From a virus, in IMG/VR virus record IMGVR_UViG_3300028783_000001, positions 62,001-126,000 of that record: DNA of 64,000 nt. One strand, given 5' to 3'. Below are positions 32,095 to 40,834 of the stretch, piece by piece. Within the stretch, counting starts at the first letter, position 1. Every line of letters starts with the position of its first letter. A program made the translations under genes and the position numbers. The notes beneath the pieces are model-generated. The model was not told where the DNA came from, did not search any database, and saw only the letters and a program-made list of their open reading frames with translations.

Positions 32095-32757
32095 TTATCG
32101 AACTATATAGGAGACGACAATAAGGCCAGGAGTACCACTACCACCAGCACCACCATAAAGCCCGCCTTGCCCACCACCACTTCCACCACCACCACCTGAA
32201 CCGCCTGTTGGTGTAGTATTAGTGTAAGCGGTCCCATTCCAGGTATTTGTTGCAGTGTATTCTGCTCCAGCTGCTCCAGCTATTCCGCTACCAGACCCGC
32301 CAACACCCCCATTACCATTATCCCCAGCACCACCAGCAGACCCGCTACCGGATTTTCCAGCGCCGCTAGGCCCAGCTGCACCACCAGCAGACCCGCTTCC
32401 ACCACCACCTGCGTAGATAAGTGATCCTACACAATTTGAGGTTGATGTTGCCGCGCCGGCTGCCAACACTGTAGAGATGCTTTTGAACCAGGTGTTAGCT
32501 GACGATGATCCTGAGCCAATACTTCCACCACCAACTCCGATTTGATATGAAACAGAGTTGCCAGCGGTTAAACTGAGATTGGTGATATTAGCATAACATC
32601 CACCATTATGATTACTAGGATCGCCGCAACCAATGCACTCAATGGTGTTTGATAAGCTATTCCAGTCAGCTGGTACTGTCCACGATGTTCCAGCAGTAAT
32701 GAAGATCACTTTAGTGATAAGGGGGCATGACCCCATAATTCCAATTCTGTTGAGCAT
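32095..32757 (-). CDS. Gly-rich tail fibre tip-like protein, about 220 aa
   Basis: The start is taken as ATG 32757 (AATAGGG upstream); an in-frame ATG at 32802 overlaps the upstream gene. Layout: ITAGTSWTVPADWN, TIECIGCG, then Gly-rich loops (GGGGSGSAGGAAG) and a final GLIVVSYIVR strand. This aligns with the second Gly-rich domain of the giant fibre (VGGxGDNGNGGVGG, NTWNGTxYTxTTP are shared). Such domains form receptor-binding tips in phage fibres. Probably an exchangeable adhesin tip. Confidence 0.75.
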   Translation of the reverse strand: MLNRIGIMGSCPLITKVIFITAGTSWTVPADWNSLSNTIECIGCGDPSNHNGGCYANITNLSLTAGNSVSYQIGVGGGSIGSGSSSANTWFKSISTVLAAGAATSTSNCVGSLIYAGGGGSGSAGGAAGPSGAGKSGSGSAGGAGDNGNGGVGGSGSGIAGAAGAEYTATNTWNGTAYTNTTPTGGSGGGGGSGGGQGGLYGGAGGSGTPGLIVVSYIVR

Positions 32758-32771
32758 CGCTACAATCCCTA

Positions 32772-33482
32772 TTAGATCATTAGATCGCCGAAGAGCAGCC
32801 AAGTATCTGGGAGAGCATACTTGATTAGCGTAGCGCCACTATACTGAACGCGCAGTACAAGCCCAATCGCTGTTAGGATTGTAACACCAGCCGTCGCTGC
32901 CACCGTTGTTTGTCCTGTACCATACTGCACTATATCAATGCTCTTACCAACAGGTACAGCTACTGAAGCATTTAGTGGTACGGTTAATGTGTTGGCTGTC
33001 GTCTTGTTCATAGCAACTAGCTTTCCGATATCAGAAAGCACTAGAGTATAGCTAGACGTCTGAGTATTGATGGCCTCAGTAAGCTGACTAGGTGCCATAT
33101 TGATTAGTTGCGAACCATCTACAGCGGGAATCTGTGCGGTTCCATTTAGCGCGATTAGCTGACCGGCAGCCGTTCCAGGTGTAAGGTCGCTCGCTAGCGC
33201 GGCAATGTATACAATGGATAATGAGTCGCACGTAATAGCTGCATTGGCATTGCTTGATGCGATAATAGTTGTTCGTGTAAGCGTTGTCCCAGAAGTTGTA
33301 TAGGTTCCCTGACCTACTTCCCAGTTTGTCCCATCCTCGATCACGTATGATACTACTGCTCCGTTTGTGATTCCGCCGGCGGCAAATGATTGGAATCCAG
33401 ATACAGCTGATCCGAGGGTTATCACACCAACCCCAGGCGTTCCACTAACTGTCATCTTTACACGATTAGCGAGTACACCCAT
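32772..33482 (-). CDS. Tail fibre / collar-type protein, 236 aa
   Basis: N-terminal half starts MGVLANRVKMTVSGTPGVG and includes SYVIEDGTNWEVGQGTYT, TTSGTTLTRTTI and a region common in phage tail proteins that sit before fibre tips. The C-terminal half (NTLTVPLNASVAVPVGKSID) is also typical of distal tail-fibre subunits. Immediately upstream of the Gly-rich tip gene. Role: fibre component. Confidence 0.7.
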   Translation of the reverse strand: MGVLANRVKMTVSGTPGVGVITLGSAVSGFQSFAAGGITNGAVVSYVIEDGTNWEVGQGTYTTSGTTLTRTTIIASSNANAAITCDSLSIVYIAALASDLTPGTAAGQLIALNGTAQIPAVDGSQLINMAPSQLTEAINTQTSSYTLVLSDIGKLVAMNKTTANTLTVPLNASVAVPVGKSIDIVQYGTGQTTVAATAGVTILTAIGLVLRVQYSGATLIKYALPDTWLLFGDLMI

Positions 33483-33515
33483 TATAAAGCTCCTATTGTT
33501 TATTTAGCGTGTAAG

Positions 33516-34952
33516 TTATGCAATATAGCAACCAACTAGTATCTTCATCTCCCAATTGGCTGCTGTGATTGCTGTTAATACGCCGGTATTCTTACAGTAC
33601 ACCGACATAGCAGCGGTACTACTTACACTATAACCGACCGTATATGCGGTAAAAAACATAGATACGTTTTCTGGGTTGGTTCTATCCCCTATAGAATAAC
33701 CTAATTCAGCAGTCAAACATTGTAGAGTCAATTGTACATCTTGCGCGTGAGGCGCAATACCCAGGTTGCTAGTTGATGAATAATTTCCACCAGCTGCAAC
33801 TATGACAGGTGTTACCCATCCGCTGTTATACCTACGATTATATGCATAAGCGATAGCGCTGGTAACAGTCGTACCATTGGTGACACATTCGCCAAACGGA
33901 ACAGCAGTAACAATCTGCGCTAATGTGCCATTACCCATGTAGGCAATCTTATGCGTCATATCATATGTGAATTGACCCGCAGTGACGCTGGGTGTTCCAC
34001 CCCAGGAATAGATTGGTGGGAGTGTTGAAGAGAGCCCTCCTAGTAACATATTTTGATATATATTCACAAATAGATAGTTTGTCAGATTTGCAGATAATCC
34101 TCCCCACAACAGATTCAATCCTGTATAACCAAATATGGATACTGGGCCAGATGCATTATAACCACCACAGGCGCTAACGCACAGTGGAGTGGTGGCAGTT
34201 ATGTTTTGCGTCAAGATACTCAGAGTTGGGCTTGTAGATGGCAACGTGGTCGGATTACCATTTGCATCAGAAGGTCCTGACAAGATAGTCTGGAGTGATG
34301 GTGCAGCGTTAATAGGTAATGCTTGAAATGTTGCATCAGCTCCAAGGAACATTCTTGCGGCACTGGAACCAGCAGGTGGAGCAGGAACCAATCCTGCTGC
34401 ACCACCACCGCCTGCATCACCTATAGCTATAGGCACAGTTGTCCATCTACCACTAGCACCGAGCATTGCATTTGACACTGAGGAACCAGCAGGTGGAGCA
34501 GGAACCAATCCCGCTGCACCACCAGCGCCTGCATCACCTATAAAATCTGTTAGTAGGGCCATCACCTCAGGCATAGTGAGATCAGCCACATTAGCTATTG
34601 AACCAGTATCGTTACCCTTTAGTGTATTCGGCGGAGCTAGCGCAAGGCTTGCATTGGTTACCACATTCTCTTGTATTGTAGTTATGTTAGACCCAACGGC
34701 GAGCGCCACATCCCCAACCAGTTCAGGCATTACCAAGATTGGGATATTTGTAGATAAATCACTAGCTAGTGATTCTTTTAGAAACTGAATGGTTTGCACG
34801 TCCGCATCACATGCAAGCCGATCCGTATGTACATTGGCTGTCTCCGCAGCGGCAGCTAGAACCTGTGCCAGAATTACTCCAAGGCTAGCGGGTACATACC
34901 CGACAACTACGGCAGTATTGCTATTGGTGTTGACGATTGATGTTACTGTCAT
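33516..34952 (-). CDS. Tail fibre protein, 478 aa
   Basis: N-terminal helical region with AAAETANVHTDRLACDADVQ. A centre with two copies of IGDAGxGGAAGLVPAPPAGS (near residues 140 and 178), each followed by a FLGADATFQ/MLGASGRWT-type segment. This GLVPAPPAG linker is widespread in phage tail fibres. C-terminal beta-rich receptor-side domain (GLNLLWGGLSAN; YNRRYNSGWVTP). No enzyme motif. Confidence 0.75.
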   Translation of the reverse strand: MTVTSIVNTNSNTAVVVGYVPASLGVILAQVLAAAAETANVHTDRLACDADVQTIQFLKESLASDLSTNIPILVMPELVGDVALAVGSNITTIQENVVTNASLALAPPNTLKGNDTGSIANVADLTMPEVMALLTDFIGDAGAGGAAGLVPAPPAGSSVSNAMLGASGRWTTVPIAIGDAGGGGAAGLVPAPPAGSSAARMFLGADATFQALPINAAPSLQTILSGPSDANGNPTTLPSTSPTLSILTQNITATTPLCVSACGGYNASGPVSIFGYTGLNLLWGGLSANLTNYLFVNIYQNMLLGGLSSTLPPIYSWGGTPSVTAGQFTYDMTHKIAYMGNGTLAQIVTAVPFGECVTNGTTVTSAIAYAYNRRYNSGWVTPVIVAAGGNYSSTSNLGIAPHAQDVQLTLQCLTAELGYSIGDRTNPENVSMFFTAYTVGYSVSSTAAMSVYCKNTGVLTAITAANWEMKILVGCYIA

Positions 34953-34964
34953 ATTTGTAATTCC

Positions 34965-35351
34965 TTATGTCAGTGACATGGTTCCGATCATGCACGTCTT
35001 CGTTATTCCATCACCAGCAGCGACGCAGCGAAAGTCTAATGAAGCTGGAGCATTGGCCAACTTTGCCATCATATAGGATGGCACAGCCCATCCTAACACA
35101 GAGTTTGTTCCTGACGTTGGATTGCCAACCAGGTTGGGTCCAATACTAGCATAATCAGCTGTAGAAAACGTTTGTACCGGCATAGCTCCTTCAGAATATT
35201 TTATATATAATTTAAACGTGAATATAATTCCATCAAGGGCAATCTCAGTAACCCCATCACTGTAGAAGTACTGAAACCCCTCCACCCAGGTATCACCTCT
35301 AGGATTTATCATTGTTATAGTGATATCGGGAAGGACAAGTATTGAAGTCAT
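34965..35351 (-). CDS. Hypothetical tail-associated protein, 128 aa
   Basis: Begins MTSILVLPDITITMINPRGD; beta-rich with ITFTFKLYIKYSEGA and SVLGWAVPSYMMAKL. The start of the protein (ITMxNPRGDTWxEGFQYFY) resembles small N-terminal adaptor domains near fibre genes (BppU-like). Function unknown. Confidence 0.6.
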   Translation of the reverse strand: MTSILVLPDITITMINPRGDTWVEGFQYFYSDGVTEIALDGIIFTFKLYIKYSEGAMPVQTFSTADYASIGPNLVGNPTSGTNSVLGWAVPSYMMAKLANAPASLDFRCVAAGDGITKTCMIGTMSLT

Positions 35352-35417
35352 TAGACACCACCTCTGTCTTGACCGAATCTACGTTAGCATTAATGCAGGC
35401 CGTTATTATACTGATAA

Positions 35418-35969
35418 TCAAGTTTCTGGACTACCTCGGCCGAGAGTTGGCATATGTGGCCATGGTAGTGAGTTGATTTGTGCCTCTGTAGTGATAGTGC
35501 CGTTATCAGCGCCCATGAGCGCATCCGCGTGCGCGGCATAGACCGCGCCAGAATGCTCCTCGTGTGCTATCTTTAGAATATCGACCTCATGCTTGTTCAG
35601 AATTTCTCGGAAGCCAAATCCAGTAATTAGGGTCACATTACGATCTGGATGGGTTGCAAGAAAATTCCAAGCGAGCGTTACACGGGAATAGCAAGCGATG
35701 TCCGAACACATACGGACGAAGCGCGGGGCTTCCTTAGTCCCGACGTTGACGCGGATTCCCGCGTTTTCGTAGGTGTCGAGAAGAACGTTTGCATAATGCT
35801 TCAGCGTCTCTCTATTGGACGAGTACAGAGGGAATCGCTTTTCAAGATGCTCGACGCTTGCCGGCTCTGGCGACGATATATGCTCGTCTTCCTGAGCGAC
35901 ATAATCTGGGTGAACGGTTCGCCACGAAAGCCCTGTCGTCGCGTGGTGCGTGTAGCAATAAGTTGGCAT
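35418..35969 (-). CDS. Hypothetical protein, 183 aa
   Basis: Charged, mostly helical protein beginning MPTYCYTHHATTGLSWRT, with FLATHPDRNVTLITGFGFR in the centre and a His/Asp-rich C-terminal half. The opening is reminiscent of short zinc-binding or chaperone proteins but shows no classical motif. Lies between fibre genes, so may assist fibre assembly. Confidence 0.6.
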   Translation of the reverse strand: MPTYCYTHHATTGLSWRTVHPDYVAQEDEHISSPEPASVEHLEKRFPLYSSNRETLKHYANVLLDTYENAGIRVNVGTKEAPRFVRMCSDIACYSRVTLAWNFLATHPDRNVTLITGFGFREILNKHEVDILKIAHEEHSGAVYAAHADALMGADNGTITTEAQINSLPWPHMPTLGRGSPET

Positions 35970-35983
35970 AGCAAAACCTCTCC

Positions 35984-38422
35984 TCAGATGTTAATCTGTC
36001 CACCTTCGACGCCTACATAACTAGAACCGGCTTGCAGGGCGACAAACACTGTCTGAACCTGTTCGAGAATTACTCTACCACGCCCAGGAGCACCGCTGTT
36101 AGGGCCAGCCAATGCCATATAAGGTAACCAGTTACTATTTGGCGACAACGAACAGACCGCCGCCGAACCAGAGAAAGTGTAGAGGTAGAAGTCTACAGCG
36201 ACAGACTTAACTGGGACGACGCCAGCAAGAGAGACGGTTGCTGGTAACCAAGCGTTCCAGTTTGACTCAGAGCCAATCGGACCAGATGCCACGACGGGAA
36301 ACGCAATCGTGTTTCCAGACGATTGTAAGAAATGCTGCCACTGATCGTTGACCTGCCTAATATTGTAGAGATTCTTAGACGAGTCGGTACGCCGCCAGCC
36401 ACAGCGCATATAAATGCTGTAGCCGCTCGGCACGGTCGGTGCGTTACCCTCGATTGTCAACCACGCGGTCTGCATCGATGTCGCCGAATTATATCCGACA
36501 TAAATATCATATGTGGCTGATGCTGATATAGTTCCAGTATCAATTCCACCAGCACCAACTGACGCGGTATTGATCGTTGCTGAAAATCCAGTGACCCCCA
36601 TGATTGAATCAGCAGTTATGTTAATTACGCTATTTGGCACACCAGACGAATTAACAATGAGTAGGTTGCTATATCGTGAAGCAGCACCGAGTGGAAGGGT
36701 TGGTACGGCTTTTAGTGGATTACTAGGAAGCCCATTACCAGTTATAGTAGTTCCATCCGAAACAATAGCAGGTTTCCACTGCGCTAGCGACGCGGGTGTT
36801 ACCCATGGAAACAGAAAAGATGTCTGACTAACACCAAGATTGACCTCAGCATTGGTCGCAGCCCTACCGTCACCTAGAGCTATAGAGGTAGCGTTTGAAA
36901 TTCCATAATCGACGCCGTTAAAAGTTATTGGTGCTATTGCACCTGGGATAGCATTTGCGATAGGCAAGCCGCCGATTGCGGCAGCAATCATCGTTGCCAC
37001 ACCTGCTGGCGTCGCGGCCTTTACGTGCGTGTAAGGTGGTGTGAGATAATCAGCGTCGCCGGCCAGCTCAAACATATCAACGAGCAAGGTATTAGAGTTC
37101 ATTGCAGTACCAACAACCCAGCGCGTGGATGACCCGACCGGTGTAATTTTTCCGGCATTTGTTCCAGTGTTGGCAAAATAGAGCGAACCTGATGTAAGAG
37201 GTATCGGCCAAGCAGTTGTCGACGGAATAGTTAGGATTCCGAAAAAGACGACATGGGTCATCGTGCTGTCAAGCACGCCTGTAGGTCGATGAGCAAGGTA
37301 TGTGTTCTGGTCTGCTATGAGCATAGGATCAGCAGCACGCCATACACGCCCTACGCTCATATCGAGGTAGACGACGTCACCTGGAACCAAACCTGGTGCA
37401 ATTCCATCACTACCTATTAGCCAACCGATATTCTCTTGTGTATAGCCTACGTTGATATTGAGACCACCAGCCATTGATATGAATATATCAGTAGTATTAG
37501 TAGCGAATCCAGCAGGGTTACCATTGTTTACAGTGGTAAGATTTCCAACATTGGGTCCGGTACCTACATAATAAACAGTTCCTGGAACTAATGGTGTTGA
37601 CAGTCCGCATGCTGCAGCTGATACCATCCCAGACATAGTAATCTCGTATGGGCTAGTACGTACACCTATACCTTGTGTAAGCGTGGACCCGCCGTCTGCT
37701 GGAAAGAATGTATTGGTGTTAGTATTGAGATAGCATGCATAGCCGACTAGCGCAGTTGAATCAAACATATCTAGCTGACACGCAATAACGTTTATTCCCT
37801 GATTTGGCCATACGTGATGGGGTGCAAACATCCACGCACCATTGTTACGAACCGCAATGACAGGCTCGCCTATATGCGTGTGGTTGTCAACCAAGTAGGT
37901 GTTGAAGGGGGTAGTGCTTGCATTTGGTAAATCATTTTCAGTAGCAACTTCCGGTAAACTAGCAGAAAGGCTTTCGATAATCGTCAGGTTTATTAGTCCT
38001 GCTGCGTTTGCAAGGTGCATGACGATGTTATAAAATGTAGTATTACCCACGACGGTCGGTGGGTTTGATGCATACTTGGCTGACTGGCCAGGCAGTACAG
38101 TCTTGCAGAATAACGTCCCACCCTCAAGCACGATACCGATATTACCAACTTCGAAGTTTCCGATGCTAGGATCTAACCGAATACGCCAGATGATTGTATC
38201 CTGATCGACCTGACTATAGGTCATCATCGATGTATCGTTTGAATAAATGTAACCATCGACATCGGTATCCGTCTCTAATGCTACACTACCTTCAGCAGCA
38301 CTCTGGGTTCCTATACGGAACCCAGCAACATTTATCTGAGGTCCGGTAATTCCTGCCTCGATTGCCGCTGACATTCCTGCCAGGGTTATAACTCCTGATA
38401 CGGAGTAGGTAATGTTAGCCAT
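35984..38422 (-). CDS. Large tail fibre protein, 812 aa
   Basis: The N-terminal 150 residues resemble phage tail-collar fibre N-terminal domains: GFRIGTQSAAEGS, DTIIWRIRLDPSIGNFEVGN, IGIVLEGGTLFCKTVLPG. This follows the DUF3751-like pattern (IGEIGLFLxDGTLFA). The centre holds repeated beta domains with LVPGTVYYVG and APGLVPGDVVYLD units; the C-terminal part ends GRGRVILEQVQTVFV. Probable long fibre attached to the baseplate. Confidence 0.75.
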   Translation of the reverse strand: MANITYSVSGVITLAGMSAAIEAGITGPQINVAGFRIGTQSAAEGSVALETDTDVDGYIYSNDTSMMTYSQVDQDTIIWRIRLDPSIGNFEVGNIGIVLEGGTLFCKTVLPGQSAKYASNPPTVVGNTTFYNIVMHLANAAGLINLTIIESLSASLPEVATENDLPNASTTPFNTYLVDNHTHIGEPVIAVRNNGAWMFAPHHVWPNQGINVIACQLDMFDSTALVGYACYLNTNTNTFFPADGGSTLTQGIGVRTSPYEITMSGMVSAAACGLSTPLVPGTVYYVGTGPNVGNLTTVNNGNPAGFATNTTDIFISMAGGLNINVGYTQENIGWLIGSDGIAPGLVPGDVVYLDMSVGRVWRAADPMLIADQNTYLAHRPTGVLDSTMTHVVFFGILTIPSTTAWPIPLTSGSLYFANTGTNAGKITPVGSSTRWVVGTAMNSNTLLVDMFELAGDADYLTPPYTHVKAATPAGVATMIAAAIGGLPIANAIPGAIAPITFNGVDYGISNATSIALGDGRAATNAEVNLGVSQTSFLFPWVTPASLAQWKPAIVSDGTTITGNGLPSNPLKAVPTLPLGAASRYSNLLIVNSSGVPNSVINITADSIMGVTGFSATINTASVGAGGIDTGTISASATYDIYVGYNSATSMQTAWLTIEGNAPTVPSGYSIYMRCGWRRTDSSKNLYNIRQVNDQWQHFLQSSGNTIAFPVVASGPIGSESNWNAWLPATVSLAGVVPVKSVAVDFYLYTFSGSAAVCSLSPNSNWLPYMALAGPNSGAPGRGRVILEQVQTVFVALQAGSSYVGVEGGQINI

Positions 38423-38442
38423 AAGGATTTCCTCTACATATA

Positions 38443-39711
38443 CTAGGCTACTGGGCTAGAGCCAATTGGATTAGATGCCATCGTTCCACCAGAACTTACT
38501 GCAACAATGGAAACCGTACCGACAGAAGCTACGCAGGCTGCGCTACCAGCTGCGACGAAGAAAGATACGGAACTGTTCACAGATGCATTGATGTTGATAC
38601 CTTGGATTACATTAGATTTAAGGTTAGCACCAACTCCAACTACCGACGCTGCAGCTACACTAATTGTAGGTAGTATGAAATCTGAAGCATTAGGCGAACC
38701 TATTGTAGCCAGCGCTGATATCTGAACTATTCCGATTACAGGTCCAGCGGATAAAATAGCAGCCACAGTAGCTGCTGTAGCGTTTGGTATTCCAAATCCC
38801 CACGTAAAGGAAAGATAAGATGCTACGGTTGCTGTCGCATTGACGATATTTAATGCGGATGTTCCAGGAACGAATAATTCAGGCTCTCCTACAGTTGCCG
38901 TAGTAACTGCAGTTAGCGGGGATAATAAAAGTTCCCACGTAGTTGTGCCAACCAACGCCGTTACAGTAGTGGGTGCAATAGTTGTATAGGAAATTAATGG
39001 TAGTAAACCAATTGCTGCATTAACAGCGATAGATAGTGGGGAAGCATAATTTATAGTCGATAGCGGCTTTGCTAATGCAGATGAAAATACGGGCGGATTT
39101 ACATATATTGTGGTATTACCCCCACTTGATATGATGATAAGTTGCCCAGATATAATTGCAAATAGAGAGCCTAGTGTTGCAGTGGCAGTGGCTCCATGAG
39201 TGAGGTGTGCATTTCCCGAAATAAATTGTGAACAAAATCTTGCACTAGCATATGATAGCGCTGGAGGAGCTATTAGCTGCACATTCTTTTCATAGAGCGA
39301 GGCATCTAGTGCTGGGAATATTGGTGACTGTACTTGGTAGACCCTATCAAACGGTCCTAGCGGAACTGTGGTCCAGTATTGTATTAGGACAGGTGTGACA
39401 ACGATATAGTTTAAGATAGTGGTGGAGTATGGGGCTAATACAAACTGGTTAGCACCGATCAAATCCCATGACGTACCAAGGTTAACCTGATGGTTGCCTT
39501 CCTGGTCCTGTTGGAAGCGCATATAACCACGCTTACCAACAGTGGCTATGTTGGCTTGTGGGTTTGCAAGAGTAGTGGGCCCCGCCAATAATATGGGCCC
39601 CCAATTAAATCCATCTGATCTAAGATCTATGGTAATGGGTGACGATAGTGGAACAGACCACTCCACAATCTCATCTTCCCATGGATGGCCCAAATAAGGA
39701 TTAACAGCCAT
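38443..39711 (-). CDS. Hypothetical tail/fibre protein, 422 aa
   Basis: N-terminus MAVNPYLGHPWEDEIVEWSV, TTLANPQANIATVGKRGYMR and later NQFVLAPYSTTILNYI. The C-terminal half is low-complexity beta sequence rich in Ala/Thr/Val/Ile with repeating ATATVASxL and VSIVAV segments, similar in flavour to the fibre repeats. Structural role likely; no family recognised. Confidence 0.65.
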   Translation of the reverse strand: MAVNPYLGHPWEDEIVEWSVPLSSPITIDLRSDGFNWGPILLAGPTTLANPQANIATVGKRGYMRFQQDQEGNHQVNLGTSWDLIGANQFVLAPYSTTILNYIVVTPVLIQYWTTVPLGPFDRVYQVQSPIFPALDASLYEKNVQLIAPPALSYASARFCSQFISGNAHLTHGATATATLGSLFAIISGQLIIISSGGNTTIYVNPPVFSSALAKPLSTINYASPLSIAVNAAIGLLPLISYTTIAPTTVTALVGTTTWELLLSPLTAVTTATVGEPELFVPGTSALNIVNATATVASYLSFTWGFGIPNATAATVAAILSAGPVIGIVQISALATIGSPNASDFILPTISVAAASVVGVGANLKSNVIQGININASVNSSVSFFVAAGSAACVASVGTVSIVAVSSGGTMASNPIGSSPVA

Positions 39712-39716
39712 CGTGG

Positions 39717-40319
39717 CTAATCCACATGAACTGAGACGAAGGCAGATGATGATAACGCATATAATTGCACCCGCCCTTTAAATGTAGTTGACGTCCATAT
39801 AGTTCCTGAGCTCCCAGATCCAGAGCCAAATCCTAATGAAATTATTGAAGGATTTACCGGCGGTGCACCAGGCAGCGCAGTACCATCATCAAGTAGGGCG
39901 ATGACAAGCGCACCAGATGTGTTTTGGATCGTTATACTAGCACGAGACATATTCTTTGGAATAGTATTGAGCAGAAGGAAATTGCCGTATGGAGCGGACG
40001 AGTTGAATCCTGATCCGACGTTTGGAAGTGTCGGAGCATTTATACTAAAATCTACACCAACTGAGCTAGTGGGGAAATCATATATTGCAATAAGTACGTC
40101 AGCAGCGCTCTGCGATGACGTATCATACTGTAGCGTTACCAACGAGCCTGCTACACTAGAGGCACCTAGATTTGGTGTTACTGGATCGTAGATCATAGCA
40201 CGAGATGTAGCGTTTATGATTGCTAGGAGACGGTTAATTATAAAGTTGTCGACGCTCGCAAAACTTACAGCCCCTGTTGCCGGATTGAACGAGTTTGGAA
40301 TTACTATTTGTTTTGTCAT
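39717..40319 (-). CDS. Hypothetical tail protein, 200 aa
   Basis: Helical start (IVIPNSFNPATGAVSFASVD, then NFIINRLLAIINAT) followed by beta-rich sequence (LVTLQYDTSSQSAADVLIAI; SSGTIWTSTTFKGRVQLYAL). Located between two collar/fibre genes. Probably a minor fibre or adaptor component. Confidence 0.65.
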   Translation of the reverse strand: MTKQIVIPNSFNPATGAVSFASVDNFIINRLLAIINATSRAMIYDPVTPNLGASSVAGSLVTLQYDTSSQSAADVLIAIYDFPTSSVGVDFSINAPTLPNVGSGFNSSAPYGNFLLLNTIPKNMSRASITIQNTSGALVIALLDDGTALPGAPPVNPSIISLGFGSGSGSSGTIWTSTTFKGRVQLYALSSSAFVSVHVD

Positions 40320-40324
40320 TGTTG

Positions 40325-40795
40325 TTATCCGTAGATCAAGGCACTAACTAGTGCGTTTACAGATGGAGCCACAGTAATGGTAAGTGGGTTTACAGTCGCT
40401 GAGATATCATCATACCCAATATCGATGTAGAATGTACGGATATTTCCTAATGTATTTGGTAGTGAATTTGCAATCTTAGATCCAGCACCAGGAAAAGATG
40501 CGAGAGCGATCAGATTTGAGTTTGAATCAAACAAACCAATCGTGCCAATCGTAAATGTACCAATCGTCGCATCCATCGGAAGCGCAAAGCGCAGCACGTT
40601 TGGACCGGGAGAGTAGATCAGTAACTGCGGCGTGGTCATCCGAAATACGTTTGTGGGGAGGCTCGTCTCGTCGCCGCTACACGCAAGGACCTGATCAGTA
40701 ATAATTGCCGTTGTAATATTCACAGTTGTACCAGCCGTCATTGCGGCAAGCAATACATTGCGTCCCGTCTTTGTTAATACAGCAGCCTGTGCCAT
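40325..40795 (-). CDS. Tail-collar fibre N-terminal-domain protein, 156 aa
   Basis: Contains TKTGRNVLLAAMTAG, LRFALPMDATIGTFTIGTIG, LFDSNSNLIALASFPG, matching the N-terminal domain of phage tail-collar fibres (DUF3751 type), which anchors fibres to the baseplate. Same domain type as the N-terminus of the 812-residue fibre. Stand-alone version, probably a fibre connector. Confidence 0.65.
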   Translation of the reverse strand: MAQAAVLTKTGRNVLLAAMTAGTTVNITTAIITDQVLACSGDETSLPTNVFRMTTPQLLIYSPGPNVLRFALPMDATIGTFTIGTIGLFDSNSNLIALASFPGAGSKIANSLPNTLGNIRTFYIDIGYDDISATVNPLTITVAPSVNALVSALIYG

Positions 40796-40817
40796 CTAGT
40801 GTCCTTTATATCTGAAA

Positions 40818-40827
40818 CAAAATTGGT
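40818..40827 (-). promoter_or_regulatory. Post-stop ACCAATTTTG element, copy 3
   Basis: ACCAATTTTG then TTTCAGATATAAAGG, 7 bases after the TAG of the gpI-like gene and upstream of the 156-residue collar protein. The A/T-rich ATATAAAG following it looks promoter-like. Confidence 0.5.
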
Positions 40828-40834
40828 CGCGTAG

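Noticed and set aside
31225-35450. Palindrome CTCGGCCGAG at 31.2 and 35.4 kb as a regulatory operator
   Set aside because: One copy is in coding sequence and only two were noticed, too few to support an operator.
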